Assembly: GCA_030682595.1 (NCBI GenBank)
Contig: JAUXNZ010000170.1
Location: forward strand, 1-25,918
Source of the DNA: Rhodocyclaceae bacterium
GTDB lineage: Bacteria > Pseudomonadota > Gammaproteobacteria > Burkholderiales > Rhodocyclaceae
DNA length: 25,918 bases
Reading direction: 5' to 3'
Positions 8,577-15,796 of the stretch are shown in pieces; the first letter of the stretch is position 1; every line of letters starts with the position of its first letter. The translations under genes were made by a program, and so were the position numbers. The notes under the pieces are model-generated. The model ran no database searches and was not told the origin of the DNA. It worked only from the letters and a program-made list of their open reading frames with translations.

Positions 8577-8714
8577 TCAGCCCTCGGTAATGCCTTCCGT
8601 TTCCGGATTGTTGATTATCTCGTGCAGCCGGCTACCAGGGACGTAGGACTCGAGAATCTCGACATTCATTTCTTCAGCCACTTTGATGAGGTCAGGGTAG
8701 TAGGGAACGAACAT
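8577..8714 (-). CDS. Small 45-aa protein of unknown function beside the photoreceptor regulator
   Basis: An ORF of 45 codons plus stop, beginning MFVPYYPDLIKVAEEMN and ending INNPETEGITEG. It is acidic, with no cysteine pair, signal peptide or membrane segment, and I do not recognise a family. The gene case is strong from its context. AAGGAG lies seven bases before ATG 8714-8712. A near-consensus promoter lies upstream (8781-8808), with an operator-like repeat in its spacer. An intrinsic terminator follows the stop at 8532-8508. The stop shares a base with an in-frame ATG of the regulator (TGATG at 8579-8575). It could be a partner or modulator of the regulator, or a light-induced small protein; both are inference. 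Confidence 0.72.
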   Translation of the reverse strand: MFVPYYPDLIKVAEEMNVEILESYVPGSRLHEIINNPETEGITEG

Positions 8715-8780
8715 GATGGTCTCCTTGGGGTTGGGGGTTTGCTTATCAACTACCGGTACTTCTGTTCGACTGCTGACTGA

Positions 8781-8808
8781 AGTATATTTGTCTTGGACAG
8801 AATGTCAA
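8781..8808 (-). promoter_or_regulatory. Sigma-70 promoter for the 45-aa gene (and regulator)
   Basis: On the minus strand TTGACA (8808-8803) and TATACT (8786-8781) are 16 bp apart, a perfect -35 and a five-of-six -10. The spacer holds TGTCCAAGACA, matching the operator-like repeats nearby, so a bound repressor would occlude the promoter. Confidence 0.75.
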
Positions 8809-8950
8809 CACAATTTTAAAACATTTTTTATTTCCGACTACTGAAGGCATCTGCTGACACATGGATAGATACTCCTGTAGTTTTGACCTAGACAAAATGT
8901 TGACAAGCAGGAGTTTTGAATTTAAGCTTCATTTGTCCAAGACAGAATCA
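8788..8950. promoter_or_regulatory. Three direct operator-like repeats in the divergent promoter region
   Basis: Copies at 8788-8805 (TTGTCTTGGACAGAATGT), 8883-8900 (TTGACCTAGACAAAATGT) and 8933-8950 (TTGTCCAAGACAGAATCA) share TTGwCynrGACArAAT in the same orientation. Related half-sites (AGGACAG, TTGGACAAAT) lie at 8474-8493, just upstream of the regulator's preferred start. Their placement over both divergent promoters suggests sites for the adjacent MerR-type regulator. The rest of 8715-9018 is AT-rich and shows no other clear feature. Confidence 0.6.
8900..8928 (+). promoter_or_regulatory. Candidate promoter of the lipid-modification operon
   Basis: TTGACA (8900-8905) is followed after 17 bp by TAAGCT (8923-8928), a perfect -35 with a weak -10. 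Operator-like repeats abut both sides (8883-8900 and 8933-8950). A weak -10 fits a regulated promoter. The first gene starts about 90 bp downstream. Confidence 0.45.
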
Positions 8951-9018
8951 ATTGTGCAAGTCAAGGAACTGCAGGAAAAGATCGAGGAGTTTCTCAAGCC
9001 ATGAAGGAGACAAGCACC

Positions 9019-10323
9019 ATGCAAGGCAAACAACGCATCGCCGTCGTCGGCGCTGGCATTTCCGGCCTGGCTGCTGCCTGGCTGCTCAACCGCAGACATG
9101 ACGTCACGCTCTTCGAGGCCGGCGCCTACCTCGGCGGCCACACCAACACCGTCGACGTGACGCTCGACGGCAAGACCCACCCGGTCGATACCGGCTTCCT
9201 CGTCTTCAATGAAAAAACCTACCCGAACCTGATTGCGCTGTTTTCGCTGCTGGGGGTGGAAAGCGTCGAAACGGAAATGTCCTTCGCGGTCAGCCTCGAA
9301 AATCCGGATCTCGAATGGGCGGGCAGCAGCCTGGCGACCGTCTTCGGCCAGAAGCGCAATCTCGTGCGCCGCCCGTTCTGGCGCATGCTCTCCGACATCC
9401 TGCGTTTCAATCGCGAGAGCGCCGCATGGATCACCGCCCATCCTGGCGACCGGTGCAGCCTGCGCGACTTCCTCCGCGACGGCCGTTACTCGAATTCATT
9501 TTCCGACTGGTACCTGCTGCCGATGGCTGCCGCCATCTGGTCCTGCCCGACCGGCCAGATGCTCGACATGCCGCTCGCCAGCTTCGTGCGTTTCTGCCAG
9601 AACCACGGCCTGCTGCAGGTCTTCGACCGCCCCATGTGGCGCACGGTGAAGGGCGGCGGGCGCGAGTACGTGAAGAAACTCGCCGCCCAGCTCGATGACA
9701 TCCGGCTGGCCTGCCCGGTGGCCGGCATCACCCGGGATGAGCAGGGACTGACGGTGCTGCATGCCGCCGGCGTGGAACGCTTCGACCAGGTGGTGATGGC
9801 CTGTCACAGCGACCAGGCGCTGAAAATTCTCGGTGCGACCGCCAGCCCCGGTCAGCGCGAGGTGTTGTCCGCCATCCGCTACCAGCCGAATCGTGCCCTG
9901 CTGCATACCGATCCGGCGTTGCTGCCGCGCAATCCGAAACTCTGGTCGGCCTGGAATTACTTTGCCGGCAACGGCACGCCGGGCGAGCAGCCGGTCGGCG
10001 TGTCTTACCTGATCAACCGCCTGCAACCCCTGCCCTTCGAGACGCCGGTCGTCGTCACGCTCAACCCGGCGCGCGAACCCGACCCGGCCAAAGTCATCGC
10101 CGCATTCGACTACGACCACCCGATCTTCGACGCTGCCGCCATTGCCGCCCAGCAGGATCTCGCCGCCGTGCAAGGCGCGGGCGGCATCTGGCTCGCCGGC
10201 GCATGGGGCAGCTACGGCTTCCACGAAGACGGCCTGAAATCAGCGCTGCGCGTCGCCAATGGCCTCGGCGCAGAGGCTCCGTGGCAAGGCGCGTCCGCCG
10301 CTGCTGAACGCGCAGCGGCCTGA
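9019..10323 (+). CDS. FAD/NAD(P)-binding amine-oxidase-family protein
   Basis: A 434-aa flavoprotein. The N-terminal dinucleotide motif reads VVGAGISGLAAAWLL, followed by a second-strand acidic end and GGHTNTV, as in flavin amine oxidases and carotenoid-desaturase-like enzymes. The C-terminal FAD contact IWLAGAWGSYGFHEDGLKSA is also present. This family regularly precedes DUF1365 and a cyclopropane synthase-like methyltransferase, where it is thought to act on fatty acyl chains; the exact reaction is not known to me. ATG 9019 has AAGGAGA nine bases upstream. ATG 9001 is in frame and is a possible alternative, since it overlaps a short leader frame's stop. It is first in an operon with three to four bases between the first genes. 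Confidence 0.85.
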   Translation: MQGKQRIAVVGAGISGLAAAWLLNRRHDVTLFEAGAYLGGHTNTVDVTLDGKTHPVDTGFLVFNEKTYPNLIALFSLLGVESVETEMSFAVSLENPDLEWAGSSLATVFGQKRNLVRRPFWRMLSDILRFNRESAAWITAHPGDRCSLRDFLRDGRYSNSFSDWYLLPMAAAIWSCPTGQMLDMPLASFVRFCQNHGLLQVFDRPMWRTVKGGGREYVKKLAAQLDDIRLACPVAGITRDEQGLTVLHAAGVERFDQVVMACHSDQALKILGATASPGQREVLSAIRYQPNRALLHTDPALLPRNPKLWSAWNYFAGNGTPGEQPVGVSYLINRLQPLPFETPVVVTLNPAREPDPAKVIAAFDYDHPIFDAAAIAAQQDLAAVQGAGGIWLAGAWGSYGFHEDGLKSALRVANGLGAEAPWQGASAAAERAAA

Positions 10324-10326
10324 ATC

Positions 10327-11121
10327 ATGCTTGCCGCGCCCCGTCTGATCATCGGCCATGTCATGCACCGGCGCCTGCGTCCGGCGGTGCATGCCTTCGT
10401 CTACCCGGTGTTCTACGTGCAACTGCCCTTGCGCAACCTGGCGGCGGCGAATTGCGGCATCTTTTCGCTGGATCGGTGGAATCTGCTGAGCTTCCGGAGC
10501 CGCGACCATGGCCCGCGCGACGGCTCGCCGCTCCTGCCATGGATACGGCAACTGTTGCGCACGCACGGCCTGCCGGACGACGGCGAAATCATCCTGCAGG
10601 CATTCCCGCGGGTGCTCGGCTTCGTCTTCAATCCCGTCAGCTTCTGGTTTTGCCATGACCGCAGCGGAGCATTGATCGCCGTGCTCGCCGAGGTCAACAA
10701 TACCTTCGGCGGCACCCACAGTTACCTGCTGCACAACCCCGCCGGCGCCCCACTCGCGGATGGCCAGGAATTGCAGGCGAGCAAGGTTTTCCACGTTTCG
10801 CCCTTCTGCATCGTCGAAGGCGCCTACCGTTTCCGCTTCCGTCTTGAGGGCGGCACGCAGGTGGCCCACATCGACTATTACGACAAAGGCGGTGCGGCAG
10901 AACCCGTTCTGCTGACGGCGATTTCCGGCAAGCCGCGGCACTGGACGTCCGGCGCTTTGTGGCTGGCCTTCCTGCGCATGCCGCTGCTGACGTTTGGCGT
11001 CATCGCGCGCATTCACTGGCAGGCGCTCAAGCTCTGGCTGAAGAAAGTGCCCTTCCGCGGTGCTCATATCGACACCCCCGCCCGCCCTCAACCCCAAACT
11101 CGACAGGAGCCGACAAGATGA
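10327..11121 (+). CDS. DUF1365 family protein
   Basis: A 264-aa protein of the DUF1365 family, whose members nearly always lie beside the FAD protein before it and the cyclopropane synthase-like protein after it. Recognisable segments are the opening GHVMHRRLRPAVHAFVYPVFY, the central FPRVLGFVFNPVSFWFCHD and AEVNNTFGGTHSYLL, then KVFHVSPFCIVEGAYRFRF. A hydrophobic stretch near the C-terminus (LWLAFLRMPLLTFGVIARIHW) could touch the membrane. The start lies three bases after the previous stop, and its own stop overlaps the next ATG as ATGA. No enzymatic role can be assigned from the sequence; context points to fatty acyl modification. Confidence 0.88.
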   Translation: MLAAPRLIIGHVMHRRLRPAVHAFVYPVFYVQLPLRNLAAANCGIFSLDRWNLLSFRSRDHGPRDGSPLLPWIRQLLRTHGLPDDGEIILQAFPRVLGFVFNPVSFWFCHDRSGALIAVLAEVNNTFGGTHSYLLHNPAGAPLADGQELQASKVFHVSPFCIVEGAYRFRFRLEGGTQVAHIDYYDKGGAAEPVLLTAISGKPRHWTSGALWLAFLRMPLLTFGVIARIHWQALKLWLKKVPFRGAHIDTPARPQPQTRQEPTR

Positions 11122-12308
11122 ACAACACCCTGACCCTCCGTTATGACAAGCAAGCCATGCAGCGCGATACCCGCACCGTTTTCTCGATGCTCGAAAAACT
11201 GCGCGGCGGCATGCTGGACGTGCGCCTGCCGGATGGCGCCAACACGGTATTTGGCGATGGCGTTCCGGGAGTGACGCTGCACGTGCATGACGAGGCCATG
11301 TTCGGCCGCGTGCTGGCGCGCGGCGACATCGGCCTGGCAGAAGCCTATCTCGACGGACTCTGGGATGCGCCGGACCTGACCGGATTCCTCACGCTGCTGG
11401 CGCGCAACCGCGACAGCATGCAAAAGGCCGTCTATGGCGCCTGGCACAAGCTGCTGGCCGCCAGGATCCGCCATTATCTGAACCATAACAGCAAGACCGG
11501 CAGCCAGCGCAACATCATGGCCCACTATGATCTGGGCAACGATTTCTACCGCTTGTGGCTGGATCCGGGCATGAGCTATTCGGCCGCGATCTTCAACCCG
11601 GGCAACGACTCGCTGGAGATTGCCCAGTCTGCCAAGTACCAGCGCATCCTCGATCAGCTGCAGGCGGCGCCCGGCGAACGGGTACTCGAGATCGGCTGCG
11701 GCTGGGGTGGCTTCGCCGAACTGGCGGAACGCGCCGGACTGCACGTCACCGGCCTCACCCTGTCGCCCGCCCAGCTGGAATTTGCACAACGCCGTGTCGC
11801 CAGCGCCGACTTGCGCCTGCAGGACTATCGCGACCTCGACGCGCGCTTCGACCACGTCGTTTCCATCGAGATGTTCGAGGCCGTCGGCGAACGCTGGTGG
11901 CCGACCTATTTTGCCGCCGTGGCGCAAGCCCTGAAACCGGGCGGGCGCGCAGTGATCCAGAGCATCACGATCCGTGACGACCTGTTCGCCGATTACCGCA
12001 AAGGCACCGACTTCATCCAGCAATACATCTTCCCCGGCGGCATGCTGCCTTCGCGCAGCGAATTCCGCCGCCAGGCGGCACGCCAGGGACTGGTCGTACA
12101 GGATGAATTCGCCTTCGGCCTCGACTACGCCCGCACGCTGGCCCACTGGCGCGAGTCCTTCGAAGCGGCATGGCCGCACATCGCCGCCCGCGGCTTCGAC
12201 GAAACCTTCCGGCGCCTGTGGCGCCTCTATCTGAGTTATTGCGAGGCCGGCTTCCGCGCCGGCAACATCGATGTCGTGCAGTTCGAACTTGCGCACCAAC
12301 CGGCGTAG
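11118..12308 (+). CDS. Cyclopropane-fatty-acyl-phospholipid synthase family methyltransferase
   Basis: A 396-aa SAM-dependent enzyme of the CFA synthase/mycolic-acid cyclopropane synthase family, acting on unsaturated acyl chains of membrane phospholipids. It shows NIMAHYDLGNDFYRLWLD and MSYSAAIF, the SAM site VLEIGCGWGGFAELAE, then SIEMFEAVGERWWPTYF and DFIQQYIFPGGMLPS, all characteristic of the family. The frame is open further upstream, but ATG 11118 overlaps the DUF1365 stop as ATGA and has AGGAG at 11105-11109. The product may be a cyclopropane or another C-methylated acyl chain such as a furan-acid precursor. Related operons with a FAD partner have been linked to photo-oxidative stress in Rhodobacter (from memory). 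Confidence 0.92.
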   Translation: MNNTLTLRYDKQAMQRDTRTVFSMLEKLRGGMLDVRLPDGANTVFGDGVPGVTLHVHDEAMFGRVLARGDIGLAEAYLDGLWDAPDLTGFLTLLARNRDSMQKAVYGAWHKLLAARIRHYLNHNSKTGSQRNIMAHYDLGNDFYRLWLDPGMSYSAAIFNPGNDSLEIAQSAKYQRILDQLQAAPGERVLEIGCGWGGFAELAERAGLHVTGLTLSPAQLEFAQRRVASADLRLQDYRDLDARFDHVVSIEMFEAVGERWWPTYFAAVAQALKPGGRAVIQSITIRDDLFADYRKGTDFIQQYIFPGGMLPSRSEFRRQAARQGLVVQDEFAFGLDYARTLAHWRESFEAAWPHIAARGFDETFRRLWRLYLSYCEAGFRAGNIDVVQFELAHQPA

Positions 12309-12792
12309 TTTCCTGCTGGCGCTGCTGACGCTGCCCTGGACTGGCGGCGCCAGCGCGGCGGCGCCGACCGGTCTGCGGCGCTGGGGCAGCGGGACCTTCC
12401 GGCGCTTCGGTTTCCTCGTTTACGAGGCGACGCTGTGCGCGGCTGACGACCCCCAGCAGCCCCCCCTGGCCCTGCGACTCGATTACAAGCGCAGCATCGC
12501 CGGGCAGGACATTGCCGCTGCCAGCGTGAAGGAAATGCGCAAGCTGGTCGTCGACCCGCAGAAGCTCGATGCCTGGGGCGAGCGGATGGCGCAGATATTC
12601 CCCGATGTGCGCGACGGCGATCACATCCTCGGCGTCTGGCAAGCCGACGGCGTGCGTTTCCTGCAGGGCGACCGCATGCTCGGCAGCGTGCCAGATGCGG
12701 CATTCGCCCGGGCCTTTTTCGGCATCTGGCTGGACGAACGGACCAGCGCGCCCGAGCTGCGCGCCGCCCTGCTCAGGCCACCGGCAGGCTGA
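12271..12792 (+). CDS. Exported chalcone isomerase-like protein
   Basis: A 173-aa protein with an arginine-rich start and hydrophobic core (TNRRSFLLALLTLPWTGGASAAA), which is a signal peptide, probably Sec or weakly Tat-like. The mature part contains RRWGSGTFRRFGFLVYEATL, LRLDYKRSIAG, a Kxx-rich middle and DGVRFLQGDRMLGSVPDAAFARAFFGIWLDERT, typical of bacterial chalcone isomerase-like periplasmic proteins, which bind fatty acids or similar ligands. It overlaps the 3' end of the synthase gene by 38 bp in another frame; a shorter start at TTG 12289 would reduce that overlap. The chalcone-isomerase fold does not imply flavonoid chemistry here. A lipid-binding role is inferred from the operon. 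Confidence 0.8.
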   Translation: MSCSSNLRTNRRSFLLALLTLPWTGGASAAAPTGLRRWGSGTFRRFGFLVYEATLCAADDPQQPPLALRLDYKRSIAGQDIAAASVKEMRKLVVDPQKLDAWGERMAQIFPDVRDGDHILGVWQADGVRFLQGDRMLGSVPDAAFARAFFGIWLDERTSAPELRAALLRPPAG

Positions 12793-12794
12793 AC

Positions 12795-14099
12795 ATGGCG
12801 GCCTTGCCAAACCCGCTGGCCTACGGCCTGCTCGGCCTGCCGCTGGCCTTCGCGGCGCTGCCGATCTATGTGCATGTGCCGCGCTTCTACGCCGAGGTCG
12901 CCGGGCTCGAACTGGCCCTGCTCGGCGCCATCCTGCTCGGCGCGCGCCTGCTCGATGCCGGCATCGACCCTTGGCTCGGCTGGCTCGCCGATCGGGTAAA
13001 GCGGCCCGCCATGGTGGCCGTCGCGCTGCTGCCTTTCGCGCTCGGTTTCGTCGCGCTGCTCCATCCGCCGCAAACGCATGCGGCCCTCTGGCTGCTTGGT
13101 TCGCTGGCACTGACCTACCTCGGTTTCTCGGCGGCTTCGGTGGCCTATCAAGCCTGGGGTGCCGATCTCGGCACCACCCCCGCCCAGCGCACGCGACTGA
13201 CTGCCGCGCGGGAAGGCTTCGGGCTCGTCGGCGTGGTGCTGGCCGCCGCCCTGCCCGGCCTGCTCGCCACCGACCTGGCCACGGGCATCGCCCGGCTGGC
13301 CTGGATTCTGCCGCCACTGTTGCTGGTGGCCGCCATCATCACCTTCGCAGAAACACGAAGGGCCGCCCCGAGTGTTTCTTGGCCCCTTGAGGGGAGAAAC
13401 GAGCGGAGCGAGTTTTTCGGGGTGGGCCCAGAAGTCGGCGTTGGCGGTACGGCGCCGCGCCGCGAACCGCTCTGGCCCAGCCTGCGCAAAGTCTTCGCCG
13501 AACAGGCCTTCCGTCGCCTGCTGGGCGTCTTCGTCGCCAACGGCATCGCTGCCGCGCTGCCGGCAACGCTGTTCCTGTTTTTCGTTGCCGACGTCCTGCG
13601 GGCCGAGGCCTACAGCGGCGCCTTGCTCGCCCTCTACTTCATCGCCGGCGCGGCCTCGCTACCTTTGTGGGTCGCCCTCTCCGCCCGCCATGGCCGCGTC
13701 GTCGCCTGGCTGGCGGCGATGCTGCTCGCCATTGCCGCCTTTGCCGGGGCCAGCCAGCTCGGCGCCGGCGACCTCGTCGGCTTCGCCGCGATCTGCCTGG
13801 CTTCCGGCCTTGCGCTCGGCGCCGATCTCGCCCTGCCCGCCGCCATCGCCGCCGACCTGGGAGAGCGCCAGGGACAGCCTGGCGCCTACTTCGGCGTCTG
13901 GAACTTCGTCGCCAAGCTCAACCTGGCACTGGCCGCCGGTCTTGCATTGCCGCTGCTCGCCCTGCTCGGCTACGCGCCGGGCACGCAGGATGGCCTGCCG
14001 GCGCTCTCCTTCGCCTATGCCCTGTTGCCGCTTTTGTTCAAAACCCTCGCCGCCGCGCTGCTCTGGCGCTGGCGGCACTCCCTGGAGATCGACCGATGA
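12795..14099 (+). CDS. MFS transporter (GPH/melibiose symporter-like)
   Basis: A 434-aa inner-membrane protein with about 12 hydrophobic segments and the loop motif GIDPWLGWLADRVKRP between helices 2 and 3, as in the glycoside-pentoside-hexuronide branch of the major facilitator superfamily. The operon suggests a lipid-related or small amphipathic substrate rather than a sugar; none can be assigned. The central cytoplasmic loop after helix 6 (residues about 188-220) is odd: it reads RRAAPSVSWPLEGRNERSEF and then GVGPEVGVGGTAPRRE. It is encoded by hairpin-forming DNA plus a copy of the window's dispersed repeat (13359-13456), and the frame stays open. The start is two bases after the previous stop; the end overlaps the next ATG as ATGA. 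Confidence 0.85.
   Translation: MAALPNPLAYGLLGLPLAFAALPIYVHVPRFYAEVAGLELALLGAILLGARLLDAGIDPWLGWLADRVKRPAMVAVALLPFALGFVALLHPPQTHAALWLLGSLALTYLGFSAASVAYQAWGADLGTTPAQRTRLTAAREGFGLVGVVLAAALPGLLATDLATGIARLAWILPPLLLVAAIITFAETRRAAPSVSWPLEGRNERSEFFGVGPEVGVGGTAPRREPLWPSLRKVFAEQAFRRLLGVFVANGIAAALPATLFLFFVADVLRAEAYSGALLALYFIAGAASLPLWVALSARHGRVVAWLAAMLLAIAAFAGASQLGAGDLVGFAAICLASGLALGADLALPAAIAADLGERQGQPGAYFGVWNFVAKLNLALAAGLALPLLALLGYAPGTQDGLPALSFAYALLPLLFKTLAAALLWRWRHSLEIDR
13359..13456. repeat. In-frame hairpin and dispersed-repeat insert in the MFS gene
   Basis: Imperfect arms at 13362-13372 and 13417-13428 enclose a small CCCCTTGAGGGG hairpin and GAGCGGAGCGAG. They are followed at 13431-13455 by GAAGTCGGCGTTGGCGG and ACGGCGCC, a copy of the repeat at 15842, 17136 and 23720. 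This composition resembles the window's intergenic DNA more than its coding DNA. It falls in the loop between transmembrane helices 6 and 7 and leaves the frame open. Confidence 0.55.
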
Positions 14100-14620
14100 A
14101 AACCCTGCTGCTTGCGGCTGCCTTCACCAGCGTGCTGACCGGCTGCGCCACCACCGGCGTCGAGCAATACCGCGCCGAAAAACCGGAACTCCGGCTGGAA
14201 CAGTATCTCAATGGCCAGATCGATGGCTGGGGCATGTTCCAGGGCCGCTCGGGCGAGGTGAAGAAGCGTTTCCACGTCCTCATCGACGCGCAATGGAGCG
14301 GCGACACCGGCGTGCTCGACGAAAGCTTCACCTGGTCGGACGGCACCACCTCGAAGCGCATCTGGACACTGAAAAAGCAGCCCGACGGCCGCTTCATCGG
14401 CACGGCCGACGACGTCGTCGGCGCGGCGATCGGCGAAGTCGCCGGCAACGCGCTGCGCTGGCGCTATGTCATGGCACTGCCCGTCGATGGCAAGGTGTAT
14501 CACGTCGATTTCGACGACTGGATGTTCCTCATGGACGACAAGGTGATGCTGAACCGCTCGACCATGTCGAAGTGGGGCTTCCGGCTCGGCGAGGTGACAC
14601 TGAGCTTCGTCAAGCGATGA
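14096..14620 (+). CDS. DUF3833 lipoprotein
   Basis: A 174-aa protein with a lipoprotein signal: MKTLLLAAAFTSVLTGC, lipobox LTGC with the acylated cysteine at residue 17. The mature part carries LEQYLNGQIDGWGMFQGRSG, VKKRFHV and DESFTWSDGTTSKRIW, and later FDDWMFLMDDKVMLNRSTMSKWG, which match the DUF3833 family. It probably sits at the periplasmic face of a membrane. Members of this family are regularly found in operons with the FAD protein, DUF1365 and the cyclopropane synthase homologue. The start overlaps the MFS stop as ATGA, and its end overlaps the next start as ATGA. Biochemical role unknown. Confidence 0.88.
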   Translation: MKTLLLAAAFTSVLTGCATTGVEQYRAEKPELRLEQYLNGQIDGWGMFQGRSGEVKKRFHVLIDAQWSGDTGVLDESFTWSDGTTSKRIWTLKKQPDGRFIGTADDVVGAAIGEVAGNALRWRYVMALPVDGKVYHVDFDDWMFLMDDKVMLNRSTMSKWGFRLGEVTLSFVKR

Positions 14621-15372
14621 ATCCGCGCATCGACGACTGGTGCGGCAAGCGCGTCTGGCTGGTCGGAGCTTCGACCGGCATCGGCGCGGCACTCGCGCAG
14701 GCGCTCGCCAGCCGGGGCGCACGACTCGCGCTGTCGGCACGCAACGCGGACAAGCTCGAGTCGCTGGGCATTGCCGCCGCGCTGATCCTGCCGTGCGACG
14801 TCACCGCTACGGCAAGCGTTGCCGCTGCGCGCGCCCGACTGATGGCCGCCTGGCAGGGCGTGGATCTCGTCGTCTACCTGGCGGGCGATTACGTGCCGAT
14901 GGTCGCCGCGGACTTCGATCTCGCCAGGGCCGAACAGGTCGTCGCCAGCAATTTCAATGGCGCGATGAAACTCGCCGCCAGCGTCTTGCCCGACCTGCAA
15001 GCGGGCCATGGCATCGCCTTCGTCGCCAGCGTGGCCGGCTATCGGGGGCTGCCCAAGGCGCTGGCTTACGGGCCGGGCAAGGCGGCGCTGATCCATTTCG
15101 CCGAATGCCTGCATCTCGAGCTGGCTCCGCGCGGCATCGGCGTCTGGGTCATCAATCCCGGCTTCGTCGCGACGCGCCTGACGGCGCAGAATGATTTCGT
15201 AATGCCGGCGTTGTTGACGCCCGCACAGGCGGCGCAGGAAATCATTGCCGGATTCTGCTCGGGAAACTTCGAGATCCACTTTCCCAAGCGCTTCACGCGC
15301 ATCATGAAGCTGCTGGCACTCCTGCCTTATGCTTGGTCTTTTCCCCTGATCCGCCGCTTTACCGGAGCCTGA
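14617..15372 (+). CDS. Short-chain dehydrogenase/reductase
   Basis: A 251-aa cytosolic NAD(P)-dependent oxidoreductase of the classical SDR family. Seen are the cofactor motif LVGASTGIGAALAQAL near the N-terminus, a DVTAT acidic strand end, VVYLAGDY in place of NNAG, the catalytic serine in AFVASVAGYRGLP and the catalytic pair YGPGK (YxxxK), followed by VWVINPGFVATRLT. The hydrophobic C-terminal tail KLLALLPYAWSFPLIRRF could associate with membranes. ATG 14617 overlaps the previous stop as ATGA. It probably reduces or oxidises a lipid-derived carbonyl in this pathway; the substrate is not inferable. Confidence 0.9.
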   Translation: MNPRIDDWCGKRVWLVGASTGIGAALAQALASRGARLALSARNADKLESLGIAAALILPCDVTATASVAAARARLMAAWQGVDLVVYLAGDYVPMVAADFDLARAEQVVASNFNGAMKLAASVLPDLQAGHGIAFVASVAGYRGLPKALAYGPGKAALIHFAECLHLELAPRGIGVWVINPGFVATRLTAQNDFVMPALLTPAQAAQEIIAGFCSGNFEIHFPKRFTRIMKLLALLPYAWSFPLIRRFTGA

Positions 15373-15373
15373 C

Positions 15374-15796
15374 ATGCCACTCGACAAGCTGATCGACTTC
15401 TACCAGACCCTGACGCCGGAAAGCGTCGATCGCTTCGGCGAGTTCTATGCCGAAACCGCCTGGTTCAAGGACCCGTTCAACGAAGTGCGCGGCCTGCCCG
15501 CGATCCAGCGCATCTTCGCCCACATGTTCAGCCAGGTGGGGGAACCCCGCTTTGTCATCACCGAAAAAGTCGGCGCTGGCGCGACGGCGATGCTGGTCTG
15601 GGAATTCTCATTCCGCGTGCGCCGCCTCGGCAGCGCGCAGTCGATGATCATGCGCGGCGTCTCGCACCTGCGTTTCGATGACGCCGGCAAGGTGGTTTTC
15701 CATCGCGACTACTGGGATACCGCCGAGGAGCTCTACATGAAGCTGCCCATTCTCGGCACCTTGATGCGCGGCCTGCGCAAGGCACTGGCCGCATAA
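15374..15796 (+). CDS. NTF2/SnoaL-like protein
   Basis: A 140-aa small alpha-beta barrel protein. The opening LDKLIDFYQTLTPESVDRFGEFY and AWFKDPFNEVRGLPAIQRIFAHMF are typical of SnoaL/NTF2-like folds, with MLVWEFSFRV and GVSHLRFDDAGKVVFHRDYWD following. Such proteins bind or transform small hydrophobic ligands. It begins one base after the SDR stop and ends the eight-gene operon. The segment EKVGAGATAM is encoded by a sequence (15563-15589) that matches the dispersed repeat at 23716-23742 almost base for base. Its TAA stop lies inside the first unit of the tandem repeat that follows. Confidence 0.82.
   Translation: MPLDKLIDFYQTLTPESVDRFGEFYAETAWFKDPFNEVRGLPAIQRIFAHMFSQVGEPRFVITEKVGAGATAMLVWEFSFRVRRLGSAQSMIMRGVSHLRFDDAGKVVFHRDYWDTAEELYMKLPILGTLMRGLRKALAA

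Noticed and set aside
11088..12299. A 403-codon minus-strand frame opposite the cyclopropane synthase gene.
   Set aside because: The plus strand carries a complete SAM site and family motifs; the minus frame has none.
13372..14616. The long upstream extension of the SDR frame.
   Set aside because: It overlaps the MFS and DUF3833 genes in another frame with a serine/arginine/proline-rich sequence; homology begins at ATG 14617.
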